From: Pachyseris speciosa
Taxonomy: Eukaryota; Cnidaria; Anthozoa; Scleractinia; Pachyseridae
Assembly (NCBI GenBank): GCA_016490735.1
Contig: JAEMWC010001372.1
Span: forward strand, 67,001-131,000
Length of the DNA stretch: 64,000 nucleotides
Reading direction: 5' to 3'
The first letter of the stretch is position 1; the number at the start of each line of letters is the position of its first letter. Positions 13,072 through 25,350 of the stretch are shown here, in pieces. A program made the position numbers and the translations under genes. The notes under the pieces were generated by a model. It worked only from the letters and a program-made list of their open reading frames with translations, was not told where the DNA came from and did not search any database.

Positions 13072-13659
13072 CTGAATAATGAAAAAAAGGAAAGAAAGAA
13101 AAGAAATTCACACCTTTTCTAATATGTTGGTGGATTACCGTAAACTCATACGTTCGTTGTCGTGTTTCATGTTTAAGCTATCAATTTTCCCTTTTATTAT
13201 ATGACGAAAAAAAGGTGCAATCTGATTGGCCGCGCGGGGTTAAACAATTGTCCAAACTAGTGTAAGCAATCCTTTATTGCACCCAGTGTAATTAATATTT
13301 TCTTGGCAGCAGCAGTTGTGCGGAGGAAGTGGTTATTTGTTAGATATTTACCTTAAATTGCCTAGCGCCTTCTTTTCCTAGTGGGAATGTTTTGTAGCAG
13401 TTAAAACAAGAAAACAATCATGGCCTGGTAACTGTAAGCATTGAAAAATGGGTGGGGGAGGGGGACCCATATGGCAAAAAGCATTTTTTTTTTTTCTTTT
13501 TTTTTAACTGCAGTGGCCAAATTGTCAGAGATTTCTTTGCAAATTCGTCGCCTGGAATTCCGATAATAAGTGCAATTCCTAGGATTCATTATTTGTGTTT
13601 TGTTATTGCGTATGAACGAGTTGGGAAACACATCGAAATCCGTGCAATTTGTTTGCGGC
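13072..13659. other. Intron sequence, no feature
   Basis: Part of the large intron between 13071 and 20337. It holds a poly-T tract near 13485-13505 and no recognisable gene. Confidence 0.5.
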
Positions 13660-14160
13660 CGACATTAACAACGACTGGTGTTGCTGGAAAGATTCAGTTC
13701 TTGCTGCCGTGGCGGACTTTATCCCGAAAAAGAAGCTCAAAGGAGCAAACCCACTTCCTCATAAACCTCATTAACAAGAAAGATTCAATACGCAAGAAAC
13801 TGAAACAAAGAGCATCAAGTCTCCCAAAAGAAAAGTTTAGGTCTCTGCGTGCTGTCATCAAACGCAAACTCCGTAAATGTAGGGAAGCGTTCCTTGTGGA
13901 TATGGAATCTAACTTAAAATCGAATCCAAAACGTTTCTGGTTGGTTCTGAAAGTGAAATCGAAACACAAAAACGCCCCTGAAACGATTACCATGACAACC
14001 AGTGACAATTGCAACTCAAGAGTTAAGGCCTCCAGTCCAAGCGAAGCTGCGGAGTTATTTAACCAGTATTGTGCGTCAGTATTCGCATCTGATCAGGGAA
14101 CTCCATCGCCCAAAAGGGAGAACGATTGGTTACCAGACACGAATCCGTGCTTGACTGATA
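13660..14160 (+). pseudogene. Non-LTR retrotransposon (LINE) ORF2 fragment
   Basis: The translation contains the basic linker found between endonuclease and reverse transcriptase in Jockey/CR1-type elements: KKDSIRKKLKQ, then KFRSLRAVIKRKLRKCREAF, then NPKRFWLVLKVKSKHKN and an EAAELFNQYCASVFASD segment. Neither the endonuclease nor the reverse transcriptase catalytic motif is included. Both ends merge into unrelated sequence, so this is a truncated, dead copy inside the intron of the minus-strand mosaic gene. Confidence 0.75.
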
Positions 14161-14408
14161 ACGCGTTCCAAAATAATTTGTGGTATTACATTTTAGAGAA
14201 ATTTCGTGCAAGGCAACAACAACGCAATGAAGAATTTTGCCAATCCGTGCGAAGTAGGGTATTGCATCGGAGGATAATTTGGTTTCCGTCAAGTTCATAA
14301 GAGGCACGATTTAAAATATGGCAATTCCCTCAAAATCGCACTATTTTATTCCATTTTGAGCAAGCCTAATAACAAGAATATAGTTTACTTTTTCCAAAAT
14401 TAGAAATT

Positions 14409-14843
14409 ACGAATTTCGGAGCCACTCAACACTTATCCGAGGAAAAACGGTCATTACTATTTAAATTGAGAGGTTTTCCAAATTTCGGAGCCCCTCAACA
14501 CTTATCCCAGGAAAAACGGTCATTACTATTTAACTTGAGAGGTTTTCCGAATTTCGGTGTCCCTCATCACATATCCGAGGAAAAACGATCATTACTATTT
14601 AACTTGAGAGGTTTTCCGAATTTCGGAGCCACTCAACACTTATCCGAGGAAGAACGGTCATTACTATTTAACTTGAGAGGTTTTCGGAATTTTCGGAGCC
14701 CCTCATTAAATTGAGAGGTTTTCCGAATTTAGGAGCCCCTCAACATTTATCCGAGGTAGAACGGTCATTACTATTTAACTGGAGAGGTTTTCCGAATTTA
14801 GGAGCCCCTCAACACTTATCCGAGGAAAAACGGTCATAACTAA
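14409..14843. repeat. 69 bp minisatellite, about six copies
   Basis: Tandem units carry GAGGTTTTCCGAATTTCGGA, then a CTCAACACTTATCCGAGG block and CGGTCATTACTATTTAACTT. Unit starts are 69 bp apart (for example 14468 and 14537). One unit is truncated near 14710. A further unit lies at 15078-15120 beyond a SINE. The periodic ORF over it is a repeat artefact. Confidence 0.9.
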
Positions 14844-14912
14844 ATAAAAAAAATCAACTTTAGTTTAACGAGGATGACACTTAACAGACTATGACTGACA
14901 AACCTGTTGGAA

Positions 14913-15066
14913 ATGTTGGTTATTGAGGAGAGGGGAAAAAGCGGAGTGCCCGGAGAAGAACCTCTCGGAGCAGAGTAGAAAACCAACAACAAACTCAAGC
15001 CACATATGACGCAGAGTCCGGGACATATTTTTGGACGGTGATGGCTCTCACCACTACGCCATCCCT
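14913..15066 (-). mobile_element. tRNA-headed SINE, inserted in the minisatellite
   Basis: Read on the minus strand this matches the SINE at 16513-16700: the segment CATATGTGGCTTGAGTTTG, then GGTTTTCTACTCTGCTCCGA and a CCTCTCCTC tail. It is flanked on both sides by 69 bp minisatellite units, so it inserted after the array formed. It has no coding capacity. Confidence 0.75.
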
Positions 15067-15077
15067 TCTCCCCAACG

Positions 15078-15120
15078 AGGTTTTCCGAATTTCGGAGCCC
15101 CTCAACACTTATCCGAGGGA
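15078..15120. repeat. Isolated minisatellite unit beyond the SINE
   Basis: It carries the same GAGGTTTTCCGAATTTCGGA core as the array at 14409-14843, separated from it by the SINE. Confidence 0.8.
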
Positions 15121-16030
15121 AAACGATTACTTATATCTTATTCGAAAGGTCGGGTCCCCTTTACACTTGTCCTGCATGTATGATTACCTTACTGTACAGT
15201 TCGCTGCGGCTGGAAGCACTTATTGCTGGATAAAGGCCATTAACCAGGAAAATTATCAGTAGGGGCTTTTTACGGTTTCTACGAACTTAAAAGCACAGTC
15301 TTTGTAAACCGGTAAATGAAACCCGTTTCAATGCTGTTAGCAACTAATTCTAAACATATTACAGTGCGTTTACTTAAACCGGCGCCACCCAGACAATGAA
15401 AACCAATCATAGGGCAGAACTGAAACAACATATTGCATTATTTTCAAATCCTACGAATCAAATGTCTGGTACAAAATAATGAAATCGCGTCTTGTTCGTT
15501 GACCAGTCATACTTAAGCGACTACGGGGTAGGTTAACTGTCAAGTTCAAACCGTTATATGCTGTAGTAGTTAACTGAATGCGGTTTATAATTTTCCCATT
15601 CCGTATGCGGAAATACTATAAGACCAACGGTCAACGAAAGCAAGTTGAGATTTCATTGTTTTGTACCAGACGTTTGATTCGTAGGGTTTGCAAATGTTGG
15701 AATCTATTATATCAGTTCTGCCCTCTGATTGGTTTTCATTGTGAGCCACAGTGGCTTCAGACAAAATTTTTTCAAGAAGCGAAAACTATTTTGTTTATAC
15801 ATGCACTAGCAAACAACAAAACGCTTTGGAAAATGCTTGACCTTAAACAAGATTTCCTGGTATACATTTCAATAGCTTTTATGAAAACTTCTTACAATTT
15901 ATGGCCTTTAGTTATCAAGTGTGTCAAACGATCGAAAGAAAAAGGGACTGCTCGCAGTCTAGTCAAGTGGCTCGTGGTAGATTATAGATTGAGATAAAGA
16001 ATACAACACCTTGAAATTGAGTTTTGAGTT
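15121..16030. other. No recognisable feature
   Basis: Intronic sequence. One 139-codon plus-strand ORF (15578-15997) has no domain or composition that supports a gene. A short inverted similarity (GATTGGTTTTCATTG near 15727 versus CAATGAAAACCAATC near 15395) hints at another decayed inverted-repeat element here. Confidence 0.4.
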
Positions 16031-16330
16031 GTTAAGTCTCACTTCCGAAATTCGGAAACGTTTAGGCATTGTTAATTTCGGAAATGTCTCGGCGTTATCA
16101 GGGGCTTCCGAAATTCGAAAGTGTCTTGGCATTGTTAATTAGGGGCTCCGAAATTCTGAAACGTCTTGGTGTTACGTCTTGGTGTTGGTAGGGTCTTCCG
16201 ATATTCGGAAACGTCTTGGTTTTGGTAGGGTCTTCCGAAATTCGGAAACGTCTTGGCGTTATTAGGGGCTTCCAAAATTCAGAAACGTCTTGGTGTTGGT
16301 AGGGTCTTCCGAAACTCGGAAACGTCATGG
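16031..16330. repeat. Second minisatellite, about 36 bp units
   Basis: Degenerate tandem units have the core TTCCGAAATTCGGAAACGTC followed by TTGGTGTTGGTAGGG. The TTCCGAAATTCGG palindrome is the same core as in the 69 bp array, seen from the other strand. It abuts a LINE fragment on its right. Confidence 0.85.
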
Positions 16331-17420
16331 TGTTTGCCGATGATACAAAGGCTTTCAAAGAGATTACATCAACGTGCGATGCAGACCAACTTCAAGAGGA
16401 CTTCTCTGACCTGGTCACGTGGTCAGAGTCTACTGGCCTAAACTTTAACTAAAGTAAATGCAAAGCGCAACTTCACCAGGAAACTTAAACCTGTCATCTA
16501 TGACAATATTATGGCCAGCACTCAGCTTGAAGTTGGTGAGAGCACAGTGGTGGTGAGAGCACTCGCCTTCCACCAATGTGTCCCGGGTTCGATTCTCGGA
16601 CATATGTGGGCTGAGTTTGTTGGTTCTCTACTCTGCTCCGAGAGGTTTTTCTCCGGGTACTCCGGTTTTCCCCTCTCCTCAAAAACCAACATTTGATTTA
16701 ATTTGATTTGATTTGAGATTTGTAATTAGTAGGAAGTACTACTAAAGTACTACTAATAAATCGTTATTATTATTATTATAGTTGTTTCGGCCGAAAAGGA
16801 TTTCGGTGTTTACATCGCGGATAACCTCACGTCGAACAAGCAAGTCAATGAGCAATGCACTAAGGCCAGCAGACTCTTGGGATATGTAAGGAGAAACACC
16901 AGACTCGCCAAAAGCATCACGGTCAGACGCTCGGCATAAGACGCCCTAGTAAGATCCCATCTTGGCTATGCCACGCAAGTCTGGTCTCCGCAGTCTAAAG
17001 ATCTGATTCGGAAGCTAGAGCGAGTCCAGAGGCCCGCTACGAAGTATATTCTGAACCTTCCATTTATTTGTGACCAAACATATAAGGGCAGGCTAATGAA
17101 AATTAACTTATTGCCTAACTTCCACCGGCATGAGTTTTTAGATATGAGTTTCTTTTCCAAAGTCGTAACTGGCACAGTTAAAGTTAGTCCTTCTGTGCTC
17201 CCTCAAGTCTTGGTTACTCCATGTAAGGAAGACGAAAGAGGCTGAGTTGTAAGGCAATCTTCACAAACGTCAGTCTTTGAAATCCTTACAAGAACAAAAT
17301 CTGAGGAGAACATGCAGTGTTGAGTCTCTCAGTTAGAGCCAGACTTCTTAAAAACGAAACAGGGAGTATTTAGACATATTTCCATAGTTATCATGATTCA
17401 TCAGCAAGTTGTAACGCTAA
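16331..17420 (+). pseudogene. LINE reverse-transcriptase C-terminal fragment, split by a SINE
   Basis: The reading begins VFADDTKAF, the reverse transcriptase catalytic FADD motif, and continues to about 16450. After a SINE it resumes at about 16790 with EKDFGVYIADNLT, then NTRLAKSITVRRS, a stop, HLGYATQVWSP and KLERVQRPATKYILNL. This is the conserved C-terminus of non-LTR reverse transcriptases. Several stops (for example near 16938) show it is dead. The 5' part is missing. Confidence 0.85.
16513..16700 (+). mobile_element. tRNA-headed SINE nested in the LINE fragment
   Basis: A tRNA-like head carries a B-box-type segment (CCCGGGTTCGATTCTCGG) after a GGTGAGAGCACTCG stretch. The body is GTTGGTTCTCTACTCTGCTC and GGTTTTTCTCCGGGTACTCC, with a TTTGATTTG repeat tail. 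It interrupts the reverse transcriptase reading. A related copy lies at 14913-15066 in the opposite orientation. Confidence 0.8.
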
Positions 17421-18424
17421 TCTGTTTAAAATAACCAGCACTAACCGAAATTCGACCAAAAATAACCATTAAATCATTTCAGCAACTATTACAGCGAAAA
17501 GCAATTTTGCATTTAACTGTGGTGTGTGGCTGCCACGCTCTGTGTTAAAATCCAAACCAAATGAACGAACTGCTGTTTGTTGAGAAAAAAACATATGCCA
17601 GCAAACTACAGCTATTCATTTTCTGTTGCTTTCGCTTTTGCGCACATTTCCCCACTCATAAATAAAGGAGTACTCGTAAACGGAAATCGTCGTTCCAGGA
17701 AACCAGGTTTATTTCACGAGCAATTGAAGGGGACGTGTCACGAGTTTTTAATGTAACTCCCTTGAAAATGACGTGCTATCCAGTTTTATTTCAAACTTGG
17801 AAGAATTGACAGCAATGCATAGGACATTGAAAAAATTCAATAAAAAAGATGGGGTCACCGTGCTTGTTTTCGCCCTGCATTATTCTAAGTGTTTTTACTG
17901 AGTTGCGCGAGAAATGTTTGAAACTTGAACAACCGAAAAAAATTATTATTATTATTATATATCAAAAACTATGAATAGTACTGAAACCTATAGCCTTTTT
18001 GTTTTCTAGGCTATAATCTCTCAGTAAAGTCAGTTCAAGTTGCCGGATCTTGCAAATCATGTAAGGAAAATGGACCATTACGTCGTCATCTCATATTCCT
18101 CCCCGGCTCCCTGGCAGAGTTTCGCGTCATTTATATATAAATAATTCAACCTCTACTACCAGCTTTTTTTCCGCCTTAATCGTGTGCCTATTACAAGGAA
18201 ATAACACCATTAAAAAGGGGGTCACTGTGCTCGTTTCTTTGCAAAACGACGACAAAGTGAATATTTTGCAGACAAAGCTCAATATCAAGGCAAATATGTC
18301 GCCATAAATTATGCCCAGTAAGGATGCGCCATGCATTTGTAAGGAATCACCTTAATATTACTTTGAAAAGCTGAAAAAATATTGGAAGCAAACTATAAAT
18401 AAACCTCTTTGGCTTAGGATGGCA
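17421..18424. other. No recognisable feature
   Basis: Intronic sequence with an ATT repeat near 17942-17958. No gene or element boundary was recognised. Confidence 0.5.
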
Positions 18425-18747
18425 TAGCCTCCTTCGCAGACGTCTTTGGGCTCGTCACGCGTTCCTTGCCCACGAACGTCTGCTGAACTGCACTGCCACT
18501 TCCGTTCGCCGGCGGTTAGCCTTTGTTTTGAACAAACCAATAACGAGCTGCGTAAGAATGGAAATCGACACCCGATTCACGTGCATCGTCTGTGAAAATA
18601 ATGCCGGGGTCGAAGTCCTACTTTCAAAAAATTGGAAAACGAACTATGATTGGCTAACCACCGCGAACGGAAGTGGCAGTTAAGTTCAGCAGACGTTCGT
18701 GGGCAAGGAACGCGTGACGAGCCCAAAGACGTCTGCGAAGGAGGCTA
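18425..18747. mobile_element. MULE-like non-autonomous element with 9 bp target duplication
   Basis: The 323 bp element begins TAGCCTCCTTCGCAGACGTC and ends with its exact reverse complement. The inverted similarity extends about 95 bp at each end. The 9 bp direct repeat AGGATGGCA lies immediately outside at 18416-18424 and 18748-18756. Long inverted repeats with 9 bp duplications fit Mutator-like elements, though other superfamilies also make 8-10 bp duplications. No ORF is supported. Confidence 0.9.
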
Positions 18748-18756
18748 AGGATGGCA

Positions 18757-20336
18757 GGGATTAGGATTACCAATACTGATAGCACCCCTGCTGTACGTAG
18801 ATTGAGACCTCATTATTTCCACTCCGTTATTGTTCTAGTTCCTTTGATTAGTTATTAATTTCAGTTTTATGGTTAGCCGCCTTAGGTCTCTTTGTTACCT
18901 CATTGCTGAGTTTTAGTAATTAGGTATAGCATTTCAATAGTACGCGCTTTCAGTTTTTCGGAGTCGCATGCTGCTAGGAATTGCCCGGAGTTAGCAGGAG
19001 TATTCGGAGAAATTAGCTGTTTCTTAGCACCCGGAGCATAGTTTCCCTTATCATTTTCTCGCATTCAGCTTTATAATATTATTTTGGTTTAGAATTGTGA
19101 CTTCATGCCCTATTTTGACACAGACAATCGGCTATTTCATTTGTAGTTTCTACCGTAAGTGATGCACCAGCGGGTCAGCTACAGCCTGAATTCTACCCAT
19201 TAAAATCATTTCAAATCCTGCTGTCTGTTCTGTGTCCCACTTTGGTTGACCTGGTGAACTCCGGTGAACAACACCACGTGTCTACTTCACCCGAACGCAA
19301 CAGCACCTAATCCTAGTACACAATAAAAATCCGCGCAACATCATGTGTTTCCTTTCGTCGATGACATGCATTGGTGGTGAGAATACACTTAGCTGGAAAG
19401 AAGACCTAGTTTTCTCTTACTTCTATATATTTGCTGCTTTCGATTTCATAATACATATCGAACGTAACCTGCCATCATATTTGGCCGAAATATACGAGAA
19501 AATCAAACTTCACTAAGAGAACAACATATCGCGCAACTATGTGATAAAAGCGGCAAAGTACCCAATATAACGAATAAAGAGTAATCAAACTTAACTCTCA
19601 ATACTTTCAATATGACATATCTACATTATTCTAGAGTATTCATTGCAGATAATTCCTGGATATGTAAACAATAGCACAGTGATACGATGCAGCATTTGGA
19701 AAGTTGAATGACGTGCTCATGATAATATAGCTGATCAGTTCATCTAGAAGAACAACTTGGAAACACGTTCATGCGATAGCGATGTTCTAGTTCGCGTAAT
19801 ATTTCAAAACACCAGGTCTTTTGTTCTTGATAAATTGCTTCATTTTACATATAAGTGTAATTGACTTGTTTACAGTCATCAAGTAATATAAAGGCTAGTT
19901 TAAACAGTTTCAAAATTTGACTAATATTTCTTTAGCAAAAGTTTAACGGATGTTGGATGTGGGAGCTGTTAAAACGGTTGTAACATCTGTTGAAAAACGT
20001 TCATATAGCAACTGAAAACAAGCCATTAGTTCCTTTTGTGCGCATGCGTTTCCTTAAAAAAAGTAGGAGCGAATGTTTTAAAGTGCTTCAATGAGGTTCT
20101 ACAGTTTTTTGAAGAAAGTAAATGTTCAAGCAATGTTCAGTGGAAGATTAAACCAATCAAATTTTTTTTGAACGCGCTTGTAACTCGTTTCGACATTTTC
20201 TACACTTTCAGCAATTTTCAGTGACCTGTTTAAACGGTTTCAACGTTTGATTGAACCACTTCACCGATCTTAACTGTAATTGTTTTACATTGCGGTTTAA
20301 ATATGCCTTCTTCTTAGCTAACTTACATGCACAAAA
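18757..20336. other. No recognisable feature
   Basis: About 1.6 kb of intron sequence with no convincing ORF, RNA gene or repeat boundary. Confidence 0.5.
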
Positions 20337-20449
20337 TGTTCCGTTTCCTCCGTATCCAGCATTACATGTGCAGTTATAGGATCCTCCGGTGTTGGTACAT
20401 ATAGCATTCATGTCGCATCCGTGGGCGCTGGATGAACACTCGTCTATAT
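20337..20449 (-). CDS. Mosaic extracellular protein: EGF-like domain 4
   Basis: A 113 bp exon with AG acceptor at 20450-20451 and GT donor at 20335-20336. It encodes a calcium-binding EGF domain: [12 protein letters not shown], then [13 protein letters not shown] and [12 protein letters not shown]. It has six cysteines, the D-I-D-E calcium ligands and the Asn/Tyr pattern of Asp/Asn hydroxylation-type EGFs. Unlike the other EGF exons it leaves a phase-2 end, which joins exactly with the glycine-rich exon at 13071. That makes it the last EGF before the C-terminal domain. Confidence 0.88.
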
Positions 20450-20526
20450 CTAAATGAATTCGAAATGTGTATCGTGTCATAATCAACAGTTAAAAGGTCT
20501 AACACATACATTTGGTTTTGAGTTTC

Positions 20527-20663
20527 GAACGTTATCCCTTTGTCAAAGCGAAAGCGCATTGAAAAAGGGCTAACGTTGGAAACCTCAGCTTTTTGAATCC
20601 CTTTACGATGGTCAATTTACATTGTCCACCCCGTTGATTAACCAAATTTTTGTGTTTCACTCC

Positions 20664-20699
<36 letters not shown>

Positions 20700-20702
20700 A
20701 CC
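20527..20702 (+). repeat. Dispersed repeat, copy A
   Basis: It shares blocks with 39950-40112: GGGCTAACGTTGGAAACCTC versus GGGCTAACGCTCGAAACGTC, and the run TTGTGTTTCACTCCCCCACC with CGACGCAGCACCAC. The order and spacing agree, so both are copies of one repeat, probably a retroelement 3' end. The family name is not certain. Confidence 0.65.
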
Positions 20703-20751
20703 TCATTTACTCATTAGTAAAAAGGTCTAATTTGATTTCAATACGAAGAAG

Positions 20752-23700
20752 CTTAAGAGTGGATGTCTGTAAATATCGACCAGAGGTAGGAATTATAAAA
20801 TTTTCGGAAAATCCGAAAAAAATTCTGTGGACTACCCTAGGTATTCTATTGATGAATATTTTGGTCATATGGATGCTGACAAGTTCGGGGGCTTTATAAT
20901 CTCTGCCAGATCGTTTTTCGAGGCCCTAGTCCGGGCTACGGAAAGAGCTCGATTTGAATCTAACTGCAATATCATTCAAGCCACAAAGCTTCTTATCACA
21001 TTCAACAGGTTTGAACACGCATTTTGAGTTGTCGTGCCCTTGAATTGATTGAGACTAGAATATGTTACAGATTTTTAAATATTTACAAACTTTTGAGGAT
21101 TTCGCGGGAGGAAAATTTTGTCGAAATTCGAATGCCAAAAATCACACCCGGTACCTAATTTCAAACAACAAAAACCATTCTACATTAAAAAGCAATCTCA
21201 AAGCTTTCAAAATATGTATTTGAAACTTTGGGCAACACATGAAATGAATTTTTGGGAACGCGAAATTCACGGAGTACTTAAGTGAAATTTGACCCTTCTG
21301 ACTTGACAGTTTTGAGTTTCGGCGCGACACAAATCAATACTCCAACAAATATTTCAGCCAAAATAAGTGTAATTTAGGCAATCTCAAGTCTTACAGTTAT
21401 ACATACATGCTTCATAGACATTGAATACAAAATTTACAACAATTTTCAGCCGAAAAGTACTCCAGCATATCCCAGCTTTTAGGTACTAAACTTGCCTCGC
21501 TAAATATATGTGAACATGCACTGGGTCATGTTCCTATCACTCAAAGCCAATAGTTCACAATCTACACCAAATATCTATTCTGCTTAGTATATAATCAGGT
21601 GCACGATATGTTTGTTTGTACCTTTTGTCCTTGTTCGTCTTCATTTCTGCAAAAATAAGATCCAAAACTACAGCGAAATCCCCGCACTCTCGACGTGTCA
21701 CCCGTCTCGTGAAACAGCTGTTGCGTGAGTCGAGATTGTGCTGTCCGTAACATGAAACGCAAGGAGATCCGGCTACTTCAGTTTTATTTCCGGGTTGTGA
21801 AAAAAATTCGATCACTGATCTACATGTTATAGTTGCAGCAATGGAATGAGCTGAAGCTCAAATTTTCATACGCTGCCGTTGTACCATGATTACAGATTCC
21901 TGGTCCTGGAACGTGTCAAACAATCCACTGGTGCAATGTACATAATTTGTTCTTTTTGTTTCTTTGTTTTAGTTAAGCACTTTTATTTGTCCTGATTGTC
22001 TGTCAGATGAGGAGATAACCAAATACGTTGTGCAATGCTTTTTTAACACCTCATTATATAAAGCATGTGCACAAATAACAACGACCCACTACAGTCTAAT
22101 CTTGTGCTTGCGGCATCCATTTTGGTAGCGTAGTTTCGTGGTATATAGTTTTCTCTAGTATTGAAAATAAGAAAGCTTCATTGCCAGCTAGAACACATCT
22201 GCTCGCTAATATGGATGATACAGCATATATGGAGCGTTGGTTGGGGGAAAGTGCGGTTCAAGTACCAAATACCCGGGCACACTGAGTACATGCTTATCAG
22301 AGACTGCAACCAGTCAATTGAGCTCCACTTCACAGACACCCTACAAGTCAGTATTGCTAACTGTGGTTTGAAGACGGAAGCAGAGCTGATATTAGCGAGG
22401 ATTGGTAAGGTTGAGACACACCTTCATTTTACTCTCGTGTTTAATAAGCTCTACAATGGTGTTGTGCACGCGCGCACAGGAGTTGCAAGGCAGGTAAAAA
22501 TAAATAGGTTTACCTATTGCCTCATAACTTGATTTATTAATCAACGGGTGTCAAAAGCGTATAACGCTTTTTTGCAAGCTAGAGCTGATGTATAACACTC
22601 TACATGCGATTTCCCTGCTCTCAGTCTGATCTTTTGGGTATATTATCTAGTGAAAGAGCAATCAGGAATTATAAAGTGCTTGGTGATTGGCCAAGATAAG
22701 GAATATCCATGCATATTCCCCGAGAAATTCAGTTTTATTTTATTTTTGTTTTTTGCACTCTTCCTCTGAAATAATTAATGGCCAGTCCCCACAGCATACT
22801 GAGATGAAGATATACGCTGTATGATTAAAGAAAAATCTGTTACCCGACCCGGTTTTATGCTTTCTTCAGTTCTATACCCAAGTTCTACACAACATACGAC
22901 CGGAACTTAGTTCTGAAAAAAGTCAACTTTTAGGCTCAAGGGGCTGATATTCTGTATTCTGATAGCTGTTCATGAAGATTATTTTGCTGTTTAAGAATAA
23001 GGGACTTCGTACTTCTACAGTAGTCCCCGGTAAGACAAGGTAGCCTGCCAACAAAACTAGATTTGATAACATGCTGAGGGAACCAGCACACTTTGCACTC
23101 AAAGGAGCTGGAGATAAAACAAGGCTGGATCCTTGAGCATGTCTTGAGGGTTGTGACTAAACTTGGGACTGAAAATATATCGTGTGATATAACATTTTGC
23201 CCATAAATTTTATCTTTACTTCCTTTGCTGGCAAAATTCGTGCTATGAACAATCACCTACCAAAGTAATGAGCATCTGCTTCCCTCTATGATGAAAAAAA
23301 AAAACTCTCCCTTTGGAATGTATTTTGCTATTGTCTCTCGCATCTTGGAATGCGATCGCGGACATCGACTGCACCGGAAAGAAGATAAGTGTTACCCTTG
23401 TCCCTAAGCGATTCTTGCAATATTTCCTCAGTCGATCAATGAATATACCTCTGCGCTCCCGATATACCTAAATTGCAGTTCCCATTATGTTTATTTTCAT
23501 TTTTATTCCAGGTATATTATAACTTCATGACTCGAGCTTTGAAATGTCGATTTGCCCGAAGCACCGCCAGGATTCTGGTATCGGATGGCGCTGTCGGCAA
23601 ATGTTACAGTTTGAATTAGTGCTACGAGTGAAGGCGTGGTTTACTTTCCTACCTTGACGTCATCAAATTCTAAATCAAAATAGCAAGGTTTTCTGAGTTT

Positions 23701-25350
23701 TTATTTACACCAGGTTGAAGATAACTTAAAAATAATTATTTTCTCGAGTTTCCATTTCCTTAGCATCTTTAGTTTTTAAAGAACGGAAATTTTCATAGTG
23801 CGTGACCAAGATAGGTCAGCTGTATGGCTGAAAAATAGTTTATCCTTATGATTTTCAGCCGTTAAAACATTTCGAGAATTCGAATATCTATATGTATAGT
23901 AGCTCAGAAACAAAAGGAAAACCCTTTTATCGCATAAGTTAATGTACACTGTACTGGTTGATTTTGGGTACTTTACTTGTACATGTACTTACTTCAGTGT
24001 ATATGGCGTCTGCATACATTCAATTACAAAGCTCTTTAAAGTTGCGTGAAAATTAAAAGTTTAGGCAGATAACTCAGAAAAGGTGTGCCACACAGATCTG
24101 AGTCTTGTGAAATTGCTCATTTGCTAGTCTTTTGTCGCATCTCATTACCTTGGCTTCTTTCATGGACGGTTTCGGAATTTATTCTTGTACGCCGGGTTTT
24201 TTGCGTGACGGTGAAAACCATCTATAAAGACTACTGTACTGCAAGAAAAAAGGTACCAGACAAGTGAGCAGGGGAAGTCTGCCGAGGTCAGGTTATCAGT
24301 GTTCTATTGTGATTTGCCTTTTCTTTTTTCTTTTTTTTCAATTTAGAATTTATTTTTTCCTAACAAGCTCACGTACACGAAGTGCCTGTGTCCCGGGTCC
24401 TGGGTTCGATCTCCGTTTGTTATGTTATGCAACACAATCTCGAATCACCCAACAGCACCTTCACAAGGCTCGTGACACGTCGATTTTCGCTGGTAGTATT
24501 TGTGGAAATGAGGACGAACAAGGACGAAAGGTACAAACAAACATATCGTGCACCTGATTATATACTACACAGGATAGATATTTGGTGTAGATTTTGAACT
24601 ATTGGCTTTGAGTGATAAGAACTTGGCCCAGTGCAAGTTCACATTTATTTGGCGAGGCAAGTTTAGTACCTAAAAGCTGAGATATGCTGGAGTACTTTTC
24701 GGCTGAAAATTGTTGTAAATTTTGTATTCAATGTCTATGAAGCATGTATGTATAACTGTAAGACTGTCAAGTCAGAAGGGTCAAATTTCACTCAAGTACT
24801 CCGTGAATTTCGCGTTCCCAAAAATTCATTTCATGTGTTGCCCAAAGTTTTAAATACATATTTTGAAAGCTTTGAGATTGCTTTTTAATGTAGAATGGTT
24901 TTTGTTGTTTGAAATTAGGTACCGGGTGTGATTTTTGGCCTTCGAATTTCGACAAAATTTTCCTCCCGCGAAATTCTCAAAAGTTTGTAAATATTTAAAA
25001 ATCTGTAACATATTCTAGTCACAATCAATTCAAGGGCACGACAACTCAAAATGCGTGTTCAAACCTGTTGAATGTGATAAGAAGCTTTGTGGCTTGAATG
25101 ATATTTCAATTAGATTCAAATCGAGCTCTTTTCGTAGCCCGGACTAGGGCCTCGAAAAAGCGATCTGGCAGAGGTTATAAAGCCCCCGAACTTGTCAGCA
25201 TCCATATGACCAAAATATTCATCCGATGAAAGTAAAATTTATATTTTCGTCAATAGAATACCTAGGGTAGTCCACAGAATTTTTTTCGGATTTTCCGAAA
25301 ATTTTATAATTCCTACCTCTGGTCGATATTTACAGACATCCGCTCTTAAG
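20752..25350. mobile_element. 4.6 kb inverted-repeat element with about 1 kb arms
   Basis: The left arm (20752-21775) and right arm (24409-25350) are extended inverted complements. The terminal blocks are CTTAAGAGTGGATGTCTGTA on the left and its near-complement at the right edge. Inner ends are near GGAGATC. Both termini contain TTAA. The 2.6 kb centre (21776-24408) has no recognisable transposase. Its longest ORF (22161-22532, 123 codons) has no domain I can name. The element sits in the intron between EGF domains 3 and 4 of the minus-strand gene. Confidence 0.8.

Noticed and set aside
14409..14843. CRISPR-like array
   Set aside because: The units are contiguous and repeated throughout, with no unique spacers, and the genome is eukaryotic.
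15578..15997. 139-codon ORF on the plus strand
   Set aside because: No domain, no splice context, and located in an intron full of repeats.
22161..22532. 123-codon ORF in the core of the 4.6 kb inverted-repeat element as a transposase
   Set aside because: It is far too short and lacks any catalytic pattern. It is kept only as an unexplained ORF within the element description.
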